Assembly (NCBI GenBank): GCA_027924645.1
Contig: BSBN01000293.1
Location: forward strand, 5,294,501-5,358,500
Origin: Cunninghamia lanceolata
Taxonomy: Eukaryota > Streptophyta > Pinopsida > Cupressales > Cupressaceae
Reading direction: 5' to 3'
Length of the DNA stretch: 64,000 nt
The translations under genes and the position numbers were made by a program. This document shows positions 25,700-36,236 of the stretch, piece after piece. The notes under the pieces were generated by a model. That model was not told the origin of the DNA. It was given only the letters and a program-made list of their open reading frames with translations, and made no database searches. Position 1 is the stretch's first letter. Each line of letters begins with the position of its first letter.

Positions 25700-27061
25700 A
25701 TGAGTAGGTTAAGCAAGCTCTCTTGAATAATCCTCAAGATTTGAGGTATGATGGATTCTACTTTGAACTAGATGGACTACTTAGATTTAGAAAAAGGATG
25801 TGTGTTCCGAACTTTGAGGAGTTAAGGAATATCGTGTGGAAAGAAGTTCATTCTGCACCCTATTTAGGACATCCTGGAGTGATGAAACTGCTAGCCGGTG
25901 TGAAACCATTGTATTTCTGGAAAGGAATGAAGAGGGATGCTACAAGATTTGTAGTAGGATGTTTAGAATGACAGAGGGTGAAAGCAAAACATCATCACTT
26001 GGCAGGACTCCTATACCCTCATGAGGTTCCAAAGTGGAAGTGGCAAATCATCAATGTGGATTTTGTACAAGGACTTCCTATGTCTAGAAATAGGCATTTA
26101 GTTATTCTGGTAGTGGTAAACAGACTTACCAAGGTAGCCCATTTCATACCTAGGAATTTGACAGATGGAGCACCAGTCATAGCCTATAAATTTGTGCAAG
26201 AGGTGTTTAGGTTGCATGGTATTCCTAAGAAGATCATCTCAGATAGGGATGCACGCAGTTTTGGCAAACCTTATTCTCCTCACTTGGAAATTAGATGAAC
26301 ATAAGCTCAGCCTATCATCATGAGATAGATGGCCAGACGAAGATAGTAAACCAAGTTTTGGAGGATCTATTGAGAATGTATTGCATGGATCAACAATACA
26401 AGTGGGAGGATTATCTTCCTCTTGTAGAATTCGCTTATAATAATTCTTATCATTCTGCTATCAAGTTGACTCCATTTGAAGCATTATATGGAAGAAAGTT
26501 TTGAAGTCCTATTAGTTGGGATAAACTAGAAGATAGGATTAGCCTTGGTCTGGAAATGCTATCAGAAATGGAAGAGCAAATTAAAATGAACAAGAAAAGA
26601 TTAGTAGAGGTGAATGATAGACAGAAAAGCTATGCTAATGCTAAGCGCATACCAAGACATTTCTCAGTAGGAGAGAAAGTCCTTTTAAGTGTGAAGTCTT
26701 AGAAGAGCTCAATCAAGTTTGGAAAGTCATCCAAACTAGCTCCTAGATATGTGGGTCCCTTTGAAGTTCTCGAGGAAGTCAACCCAGTGGCTTACAGGAT
26801 TGCTCTACCACTAACTCTTGCATGAATGCATAATGTTTTTCATGTGTCTTACCTTAAGAAATATATGCCAGGTGTTAGTCATGTAATTGATTGGAGTGCA
26901 CTCTAGGTATAGGACCCATGGGTGGTAATGATCGAGCCTCTCAGAGTGCTCAAAATATGTAGGCATCTCATGCATAATCGAGAGGTCACTCAGTGCAAGG
27001 TCCAATGGGACCAATATGCAAAGGATAGTGCTACATGGGAGGATTATGAAAATATTAGACA
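25700..27061 (+). pseudogene. Element B integrase with chromodomain-like tail
   Basis: The zinc domain region reads HSAPYLGHPGVMK, and the core reads NVDFVQGLP, VVVNRLTKVAHFIP and ISDRDAR. A deletion plus frameshift near 26240-26260 then breaks the frame, which resumes at 26295 with [13 protein letters not shown]. The catalytic Glu expected in QTE is Lys. [19 protein letters not shown] and HNVFHVSYLKKY follow, and a chromodomain-like end (VQWDQYAKDSATWEDYENIR) stops where element C inserted. The last codons of the frame lie beyond C, at 39930 onward. The chromodomain would bias integration towards modified chromatin, a known chromovirus trait. Confidence 0.86.
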
Positions 27062-27517
27062 AAAATTGTCATGTCTCCAACTTTCTAGTCTTCCTGAACT
27101 CAACTATATTTAGAATTGCTAGATATTTATTTCTAATTATGATATAAATGGATAATTGCCTAGGAATAAAAGTGAATGTTATTTTTTTAGTATGCAATTA
27201 GGAAATGATGAAAATGGATATTATGTGATGCTTCGGATATGTATTTTTGTCACTAACCTATTAATCGAAAGGTTGAGTTGAATGAATGCAGGTAGGTGTC
27301 AAATGCAAGAGTTTGGTTAAGGCAGAGGTGACCTAGCTGCTTGGCAAGGAATGGGATGGAGAAAACCTCGATGTTGCACACACAAGCACTTAGCTCATAT
27401 TGAATTTACATGGTTTCATGGAATGATCTTTGTAGAATGATAGTGAAATAGATGAAATTGATCGATTACTTAAGTTAGAAATATATTTCTATTATGCTTC
27501 ATTTAGACATTGAATTA

Positions 27518-27823
27518 AATGATTTTTTCATTATGTTTAAATAGTCCTTTTATTGGAAATAGGATATATTAAATTGTTTAATTCTTCTTCACTTTCTTTT
27601 ATTATTTAAGCTTCTGTATTTTTCCTAGGAGAATAAATGAATAAGAATGATTTTTTCATTATGTTTAAATAGTCCTTTTATTGGAAATAGGATAAATTAA
27701 ATTGTTTAATTCTTTTATTTAAATGCTATATATAAAGATAATGGGCTTTCTCTTAAATCTTATTCATTTATTCTCCTAGGAAAAATACAGAAGCTTAAAT
27801 AATAAAAGAAAGTGAAGAAGAAT
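27518..27823 (+). repeat. Fold-back rearrangement with a perfect 65-bp inverted repeat
   Basis: Bases 27581-27645 are the exact reverse complement of 27759-27823. Bases around 27518-27580 are repeated directly at 27646-27708. The partner LTR of element C has only the 27759-type copy, so the extra piece of about 128 bp arose after insertion. Confidence 0.9.
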
Positions 27824-27931
27824 TATGGGCTAAATCAAAACCTATATAAAAATAAAAATATATTTTATTATTAATATTGGGTTAAAAAAAGAGAAAATAA
27901 ACTTATTTTTACTTCATTAGATAATATCAAC

Positions 27932-28641
27932 CAAAGTTGAAAAAATCAGATTCGACGCGGACTCGGCACGGACTTGGGAAAAAAATTGGCTAAGACTCGG
28001 CAAAAAAAACGTAGTTTAAAAAAAAAATTAATGGATTTAGAGAACATAAGAGCCTAAGTTGATTATCAATTTGTCATAATTCAAAGATTACACATGTCAT
28101 ATGATCATCAACACTCAATAATTGAAATTTCATCATTCATACTCATAGTTTCAAACTTTCAAAATGTATAACAGTTTCATAAGTTTATAAATGTTTACAT
28201 ATAATCATATGTCAAAATGAGGAAAACATTAACAACCAAATATAATCTATATCTTCCTCCTTACCCTCCTAATGGAAGTCAATTTTGCAGGCCTAGAACT
28301 AGTAGGTGCTACAGTATCCAAATGAGGAGATTGAGGAGTGGTTTCTTGATCTTCAAAAATGTCTTCATCCTTTGCCATTACTTCCAATATTTGGCAAAGT
28401 AGAGGAGTGAAATGAGGAAAGAAATTAAAAAATGGAGGTTTTATACCCTCTTTTTAACATCCCAGCCGTCTAGGAGAGTCCCTGCATGGGACTCGCAAGA
28501 GTCCTGAGGTCAGACTAATGAGCCCCATGCAGGGACTCTCCTAGACTCGACTCTCGAGTTCGTGCCGAGTTGACTCAGCCAGCTTGCAGACTCTTGAGTC
28601 TATTGAGTCTGTGGCGAGTCTGGACGAGTTTTCCAACTTTG
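27932..28641. mobile_element. hAT-like non-autonomous DNA transposon in the element C 5' LTR
   Basis: The 710-bp insert is absent from the partner LTR and is flanked by an exact 8-bp duplication, atatcaac, at 27924-27931 and 28642-28649. Its ends are imperfect terminal inverted repeats: caaagttgaaaaa at the left and ttttccaactttg at the right. An 8-bp duplication is the hAT hallmark. Internally it is rich in gactcg/cgagtc motifs and has a perfect 22-bp inverted repeat (28469-28490 with 28524-28545). No transposase frame is present. This assignment rests on the duplication length and termini, not on a database match. Confidence 0.82.
28469..28545. repeat. 22-bp perfect hairpin inside the hAT-like element
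   Basis: tctaggagagtccctgcatg begins the left arm and its exact reverse complement ends at 28545, with a loop of 33 bases. Confidence 0.9.
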
Positions 28642-31578
28642 ATATCAACCCTTAAAAAGATAGAAATAAAACAAAAGAATAGAAGGAAAACAAAACTAAA
28701 AAAAGATAGAAACATGCAAAAATTAAAACAAAGGGAAAAATCTTTAAAAGAAGAAGAGGAGATATATATTAGGAGAGTCAAGGAGAACCGAATAGGGATA
28801 CGAAGCATTGCAGGAAGGCACATCCGATAGTTGCATCTGATTTTGGAGTTTTATCAAGCGACCATATCTATTGAGGAAATCTGGTAGGTCGTTCTTCCTT
28901 ATTTTGATACGTCAAGCTTTTGTTACTACCACATTTAGTCAGCTGGGCATTTAATCCTAGTTGATTTGTTTGGTAATATTTTGTCACTGCATGGTTAGTT
29001 TAATGAAATTTCTTTATGGATCGAACTGGTATCATCACTAGATTAATCACTTTTGTGTCACTGCTAAACCATTATAATTCTATTATCATTTTTGTATCCA
29101 TCAACACTAGTAAACAAGGAATTCTCACGTGATTGAAAGTATACACAACTCCCAACTTTTAAACCTGCACAACTATGTGAGAGAGAGTATCCTTGTAAAA
29201 TCCTTCCCTATGCTTTCCTATAATCATTACATTCCATGAGACAACACTCTTGAGACATGATCGGCCCCTTTAGGGAGATAGATGCCAGACTGTGTTAATC
29301 GGCTTGGGCAAATGCTTGCTCAGCCTCTTTATTTATTTGTTCTTTTATAAACTGGTAGAATTGGTCTCTTCTCTTCTTTGATTTCTATTTAATCTATTTT
29401 TGTTCTTATTATTACCTTGCTTATTTCAATGGTCTTTCGTTCCTACTTGAACTATCACAGTTGTTATCTGCATGCTTAATCTTTCCTTAAACTTGGAATA
29501 GACTATATTTCCTCTAAACATTTCACATACTTACCGAGACGTGGATCTTGATTCCCAAATTGGTTCCTTTTGGACTAAAGTGGGTCTTGCTTCTAAAATC
29601 AAATGGCTTGATATTTCTTATCAATTTTTTTATTAATCAGCCCTCTTAGAACCAATTCACCCTTCCCATTAGAAATGAATGTTTCTTCTATTTTTTACAT
29701 TGCAAACCATATGAGACCTTTCCATAAATTTCTATTTTATGATTTAGATGGATTTTGTGGCCTTACTATAGTCTGCCACCAAAAATCTTTTGTTGCATTT
29801 TCTAAATGGCAATGGGCCTGTGCGTATTGATTTTTTTCTACAAAGTTTTTCATTTCCAATTGACAATGTGTCATGTTGTATTGATTCTTTCTTCTACAAA
29901 GTATCACATTTTATCATTAGTGCACAAAATCTCTCATCTTTTAGCTATAGAGAACATTACTGTATTTTTTTTAGCTAGTGACTTTGTAAATTCTCTCCCT
30001 GGCCGACGTCTTTATGCAAGGGGGGAACACATTTTAAAATTCAAATAACTTTTTGGCTTAGAAGTTGTGTTTTAAGGGTATCCATGTAAAATTCACCTGT
30101 TAGAAACATTAAGTTTATTGTATTCCAAAAGATTTTGGATAAAACTATTGCAGCCTTTTTAGTGTGGTTACTTTGCCTCAGAGACTTTGAACCAGTTCAT
30201 GTGCCTCACCACTGTAGACCATTAAACCTTCTTGTGATGTGATAATATATAATTTCCTTTTCATAGGGACGATCTGTAATTGTTTTGTACCTATTTTTAG
30301 ATTGTATATTTCATATGGCAATTGCTTAATAACTCACTGCTTTGGTTTGCCTAATACTACGCATCATTTGGAAGCATTATATTAAAATTTAGAAGCATGT
30401 CTGCATAAAATTCAATAGAGAAATAACTTCACAATTGTAATGCCAAGACAACTACAAGTACTACTAATGGCTGGTTTTATTCTTTGAATTTAGAATAATA
30501 TATTCATATTTAACATATCTACACATGGTGAAAATCCCAAAACAAAAATTATATAGTAGGGGAGTTAATAACTTTAGTATAAGGTATTGGGTTTGTGACA
30601 GATTGTCTTGCAAGAAGATAGTTACGTTAATCTTCATATGTATATGAATGTCTTCAATTTAGTTTTCTTTAAAAAAATTAGTATTGATCTAGCCAATGCA
30701 AGTACTCTTAGGGTTGTTTTGAATTAAATGCAAGTAGATATGGCCACCTTGTATGTCATGCAAACTTATTAAAACCAAACATGACATTTGCTTTAGTTGA
30801 TTGAAGTGAAGGGATTGTGTTGAAAAGAATCATTGAATCTATGTGTTATTGACAATTGTAACTGGTAGTAATCTTAGTCAAATATTATGCTATATTGTTA
30901 TTAAGAGAATAGTTATTTTGATATGTATTGGATTAAGCTTACCCCTCCGGGACAGGATGCCAAATGTGGGCTTACAGAGAAGGTAATCTTCTTTTTCAAG
31001 ATTTACCAAATTTTGTTTATGATTTGGCCAAAGCTATATTGTACCATTGAGATAGATGGATAATAAATGCCTAGTGATTAATATTTTTCTCTGCCACATC
31101 ATGATTGCAAGAAATATGTTCATTCTAAATTAGAGTGCATATAGGCATCGTGCATGCATTGAGAGTTTCCCTCCTGCCCATTTGTTCCGAGTTGCTAGGC
31201 ACCTCATGCAGGATCAGGTATTCTTTGAGTTAGGAAGAATTCCAGGGAAGTTTAATGCTTCATGGATGGGTGAAAAAAGCACCTTAACCATGCTCTTGAG
31301 CTTTGGCTTGTGGAAGACCAGTGGGTTATCGCAGCTGAAGATGGATTTGTATATAATCAGAAGATGGATATATCATTGTATTGAACATTTGTATGGCTTG
31401 TTTAGCCAATGTATGTAATTGTACTTCTCTTTGATGTACTATTATTGCACTTGAAAATTTGTAAAAGATTATACATTTATGGATATCTCTATTAATAGAA
31501 AGATTCATTGTCTCTTTATAGATCGAGATTTGCTTTTTATTGGTAATTTTAGTAAGTGGTTTATTCAGACTTTACATT

Positions 31579-31593
31579 TGGTATTAGAGCACC
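31579..31593 (+). other. Element C tRNA primer-binding site
   Basis: tggtattagagcacc lies two bases after the 5' LTR, identical to the site of element B. Confidence 0.88.
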
Positions 31594-31655
31594 TAGGTTA
31601 AACACTAGGATCTTCACCTATTTACGCTAAATATGCGAATTTGTGCAGATTAATC

Positions 31656-32755
31656 ATGATGGATACAAGGCACACTAACCGAAGTGGAGGATCCCACGGT
31701 GACCAAAACGAGAGATTGGACCAAATCCTCACCTTGCTGACCCAACAAAGGGCTAGGATGGATAATTTGGAGCAAGAAATTAGAACAAATCAAGCTGGAC
31801 AAAATCAAAATGGAAATGAGAACCATATAAGTGAAGTGAGGAACCCTAAAAACAAAGGAAATGCAAATAATCAGGGTAGAGTTGCTGAGGAGTTGGGCAA
31901 GGACCTTAAGAAGGTTACCCCACCTAAGTTTGATGGCAAAACCATCAGAGATGGGGTGGAGGCACAGATCATAGAAATGGAGAAACATTTTGATCTTCAC
32001 AACTTGTCCAATGAGACAAAAGCAATTTGGGGGTCATATTAGCTCACCGACGAAGCAACCACTTGGTGGGACAATGAGAAAGCTGAGAAGCGATTGTTAC
32101 CCAGAGAAATAACATGGGAATACTTCTTGTAGCTTTTTAGGAAAAGATGGTTACCCCAGTAGTACTTTGACAAAAAGATGACTAAGTTTCATAATCTTAC
32201 TCAAGGAGGGATGACAGTGACATAGTATTGGGAAAGATTCTCCCATCTACTCAAATATGTACCATAGTACCAGTTAGACGAGAGATTTAGAATTCAAAAA
32301 TTTATCATGGGGTTAAGGCCCTAGATCAGGGTAGATGTGGACATTCGCAATCCCTCAACTATGGATGAAGTCTTCAAGAAAGCAATCAAATAGGAGCAAA
32401 AGTTGCAATAGGTTTCCAACTACCACAAGAGTAGGGATGCGAAATATGGAAACAAGAAGTTTCAAGGGAATAACAATAATCATGGCAACAATAACAATTA
32501 GAAGATCAAGAATTTGAAAAGAAGAAATAACTCTCAAGACCGAAATGGTGGGAATCAGAATGGCAACAATAAAAGAGCCAACTACAACAATAACAACAAC
32601 AATAATAGAAGAGACATGTCAGATAAACCTAGAGCACCCCGCAGAGGATGTTATACTTGTGGTGGAGAAAATTATGCCAGCATGCATCCTCAGTGAGCAA
32701 ATAATCAGAAGGATAGGAACCAACCTAGAGCACCACATCACTAGATCCACCTAAC
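31656..32755 (+). pseudogene. Element C gag
   Basis: The frame opens at ATG 31656. It reads DQILTLLTQQRARMDNLEQE, KKVTPPKFDGK and then the capsid region with TTWWDNEK, FMGL-type and YWERF motifs, followed by an Asn-rich basic stretch and a damaged zinc knuckle (CYTCGGENYASMH, with the His and last Cys positions changed). Eight in-frame stops, all TAG, start at 32040, 32130, 32160, 32223, 32265, 32322, 32391 and 32409. Further stops lie near 32500, 32694 and 32750. In several of these positions the sister element B or the family consensus has Gln, so CAG to TAG change is the likely cause. Confidence 0.9.
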
Positions 32756-32759
32756 AGTT

Positions 32760-34660
32760 GATAATCACCAAGCAAATTTCCAAGCGACACCGATCCAATG
32801 TACCGATAAGCTCTACGGTTGTCCTGTTCCTATATTAATTGACACTAGAGCAAATAAATGTTTCGTAGATCCTAATATAATTTCTAAGTTATCTGTTAAA
32901 CCCAGTTATATGGCTAATTCATGGAAAGTTTGGTATGAAAATCGGGTAGAGAAGAGGGTAGAGCTGTGTCTAGCTTGCAGTGAATTAGATCTTCCCACCT
33001 TCCAAACTCAAGTCAACCTATACGTAGCACCCTTAGGGTCTTACGATGTAATTTTGGGAATTAATTGGCTCACTGAACATAAGTCAATAGTGGATTGTGA
33101 GGAGAAAAGTGTGAGATGTTTGGATGATTAGGGAAACCAAGTGGAAATTCATGGCTTGAGGAGACCCCTTGAACTTAGGCAAATCTCAGCCATGCAGTTG
33201 AAGAAAGCTAATAGGAAAGGGTGTGCCATCTATACAGTTAAGGTTAGAGACCTTGATAACTTGGAACCATCATTTAATGACTATCCTATTCTGAAAGAGT
33301 TCCAAGATGTGTTTCCAGATGAGCTGATCGAGTTACCGCCAAAAAGGGAATTCAACTTTTCAATAGATTTGCTACTTGGAATTGAACCTCAGTCAAAAGT
33401 GCCTTACAAGATGACTACCACTAAGTTATATGAATTAAAGGCATAGTTACAGGCGTTATTAAATCAAGGGTTCATAAGACCAAGTGTATCTCCATGGGGA
33501 GGACCAGTTATTTTTGTGAAAAAGAAGGATGGGACCTTATGGTTGTGCATCAATTATAGGATGCTCAACAAGGCTACAATAAAGAATAAATACCCACTCC
33601 CAAGGATAGATGAACTTTTTGATCAAATGAAGGGTGCCAAGGTGTTCTTGAAAATAGATCTAAGGTCGGGATACCATCAATTAAGGATAAAGAATGAGGA
33701 TATCTCAATGATGGCATTCAAGACTCGATATGGGCACTACAAATTCACCGTGGTACCATTCGGGTTAACCAATGCTCCCACAACATTCATGAACTTGATG
33801 AACAGTGTATTTTGAGATTGTTTGGATGATTTTGTGCTAGTATTCTTGGATGAAATTTTGATATATTCCAAGTCAATAGAAGAGCATGATAAGCACTTGA
33901 GGATAGTCTTGCAATGCTTCAGAGAGCGTAAGCTTTTTGGGAAGCTATCCAAATGCACTTTTTATCAAAGTAAGGTGCACTATTTAGGTCACATCATTTT
34001 AGCAAAAGGAATAGCAGTGGATCCATAAAAGATCAAAGCAATTATGGAGTGGCCTGCACTACAGAATGTAACGGAAGTCTAGAGTTTCATTGGACTCACC
34101 GGATATTACAGGAAGATTGTAAAAGGGTTCTCTACGATAGCGGCAACCATCACTTTGCTTTAGAAGAAAGGAAAGAAATTTGAGTGGAATGACAAGTGTG
34201 AGCAAGCATTTCAGCTTTTGAAGGAGAAGCTCACCACAACACCTATCTTGACTGTGCTAGATCCAAATGGGCACTTCACCGTGATAACTAATGCTTCAGG
34301 AGAAGGTGTAGGCAGAGTACTTATGCAAGATGGATAGGTGGTGGCATATGAGTCCAAAAAGTTGAAACAACATGAGTTGAACTATGCACCACATGATTTG
34401 GAGTTAGCTGCCATAGTGCATGCCCTTCAAATGTGGAGGCATTACCTTCTGGGAAAGCCTTTCGAGTTGAAAATAGACCATTTGGGGCTTAAGTATATCT
34501 TCACTCAACCCAATCTAAATGCTTGACAAAGAAGATGGTTGGAGTTTTTGAGTGAGTATGATTTTGGAATCAAATATATTAAGGGGAAGGAAAATAGAAT
34601 TGCAGATGCCCTTAGCAGGAGAAGGCATCTTGTAGCTATGCTCACTATGAGATCAAATTT
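32760..34660 (+). pseudogene. Element C protease, reverse transcriptase and RNase H
   Basis: Protease: VPILIDTRANKCFVDP, with DTR in place of DTG. Reverse transcriptase: [39 protein letters not shown] and VFLDEILIYS, where the second catalytic Asp of the FxDD box is Glu (about 33850). Thumb and RNase H: IGLTGYYRK, VITNASGEG (the first RNase H Asp reads Asn) and KIDHLGLKY, then IADALSRRR. Stops occur at 33129, 33444, 33813, 34027, about 34080, 34161, 34335 and 34524. Most are TAG, TAA or TGA where relatives have Gln or Arg. Three active-site changes plus stops make the copy inactive. Confidence 0.88.
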
Positions 34661-34679
34661 TAGGCAATAGGTAATTCAG

Positions 34680-36108
34680 GTTCTACCAAAAGATGAACAT
34701 TATGCTAGAGTGAAACAAGCCTTAGAGCAAGATCCCTCTGATCATAGGTTTGATGGATATATGATTGAGACAGATGGACTTTTGAGGTATCAAGGAAGGA
34801 TGTATGTTCCTGACTCAAGGGGGTTAAGGAAGCTAGTTCTTGAGGAATTCCACAATGCACCGTACTTAGGGCACCCCAGAGTGACAAAAATGATAGAAGG
34901 ATTAAGACCCTTGTACTTCTGGCCAGGACTCAAGAAGGATGTTACAGAATTTGTGGCCCAATGCTTGGAATTCCAGTGAGTAAAGGTTGAGCATGTGCAT
35001 TAAGCAGAACTTCTATACTCTCACAGTATGCTAGAGTATAAGTGGCAAGTAATCAATATGGACTTTATTTAGGGATTGCCAATGACCAAAAACTACCATG
35101 ATGTCATTCTGGTTGTCATAGATAAATTGACAAAAGTGGCACATTTTATTCCAGGAAATCTCAAGGATGGATCTTTGATCCTAGCCAAAAAGTTTGTCCA
35201 AGAAATCTTCCATTTGCATGGAGTGCTAGAAACAATCATTTCTATTCGACACCCTAGCATGACTTCTAGGTTTTGGATGACATTGAATGCAGCCTTGGGA
35301 ACTAAACTGAACTTCAGTTTAGCCTATCATCCTCAGACTAATGGTGAGATGGAGAGGGTGAATCAGGTGATGGAGGACCTCCTAAGGATGTATTGTATGG
35401 GCCAACATTATAAGTGGGAGGAGTATCTTCCCTTAGTGGAGTTCATGTATAATAATTCATATCATGCCTCCTTAGGAATGACACCTTTTGAAGCTCTATA
35501 TGGGTGTAAGTGTCGTACACTTATCAGTTGGGATAAGATGGAAGATAAGATAGTAATTGGACTTGATATGCTCAAATAAATGGAGGATTAGATGAAGTTA
35601 ATTAAAGAGAAATTGAAACAAGCTTCAGATTGCCAAAAGAGTTATGCCGATAAGAATAGAACCTTCAGACAGTTCTCAATAGGGGACAAGGTCTTCTTGA
35701 GAGTCAGACCCTAGAAGAGTTCCAATTTGTTTGGTAAGACATCCAAACTTCTTCCATATATGTAGGACCATTTGATGTACTAGAAGTAATTAATTCGATT
35801 GCGTATGGACTTGCTATATGGACTTGCTCTACCACCTGCTCTAGCCTGAATCCATAATGTCTTCCATGTATCTTTACTTAAGCCATATCAACCAGATGCT
35901 TCACACATTCTTGATTAGTGTGCCTTGCAGGTTTAGGATCCAGGGGTGGTGCTAGTGGAGCCCACCCAAATTTTGGAGAGGCACAATGTTAAGTTGCATA
36001 ACAAGGATGTTGTGTAGTATAAGGTCCAGTGGGACCAATATTCCATGGACAATGCTACCTAGGAGAATGCTAATGATATAGATAGAGCTTTTCCTCATTT
36101 GAAAATTT
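34680..36108 (+). pseudogene. Element C integrase with chromodomain-like tail
   Basis: Zinc domain: HNAPYLGHPRVTKM and CLEFQ. Core: NMDFI, VVIDKLTKVAHFIP, then ISIRHPSMTSRFW where the family has ISDRDP, so the second catalytic Asp is lost. HPQTNGEMERVNQ keeps the catalytic Glu. The C-terminal region reads EEYLPLVEFMYNNSYH, GDKVFLRV and HNVFHVSLLKPYQP. The end (EPTQILERHN through KVQWDQYSMDNAT) corresponds to the chromodomain-like tail of Del/Tekay elements, with a TAG where ATWE is expected. Stops occur at 34978, about 35000, 35069 and several sites after 35578. Frame shifts lie around 35750-35830. Confidence 0.87.
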
Positions 36109-36223
36109 AGCATAAACTCTTTACTTTGCATAATTATGACTTGGTTGATACATTAATATTAAGTTGTGTAAGACAGTAATGTTTGATATCTATGTAATAA
36201 GACATTAGGACAATGTCTCTTCC

Positions 36224-36236
36224 AAGTGGGGAAGGA
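36224..36236 (+). other. Element C polypurine tract
   Basis: aagtggggaagga lies directly before the 3' LTR, the position from which plus-strand DNA synthesis is primed. Element B has an equivalent, atggggggagata, at 40026-40038. Confidence 0.85.

Larger units (their letters stand above)
27067..31576 (+). repeat. Element C 5' LTR, enlarged by insertions
   Basis: The copy starts tgtcatgtctccaactttc and ends cagactttaca, like its partner at 36237-39924. It is 4,510 bp because of the hAT-like insertion (27932-28641) and the local fold-back at 27581-27823. Short frames such as 29790-29978 recur in the partner LTR and are not genes. Confidence 0.92.

Noticed and set aside
28575..28823. 82-codon minus frame of Phe/Leu/Ser
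   Set aside because: It spans the border of the hAT-like insert and the LTR and is low-complexity translation of A-rich DNA.
29790..30048. Paired frames repeated at 38117-38333 as a conserved gene
   Set aside because: Both lie at the same place in the two LTRs of element C, so repetition reflects LTR duplication, not selection on a protein.
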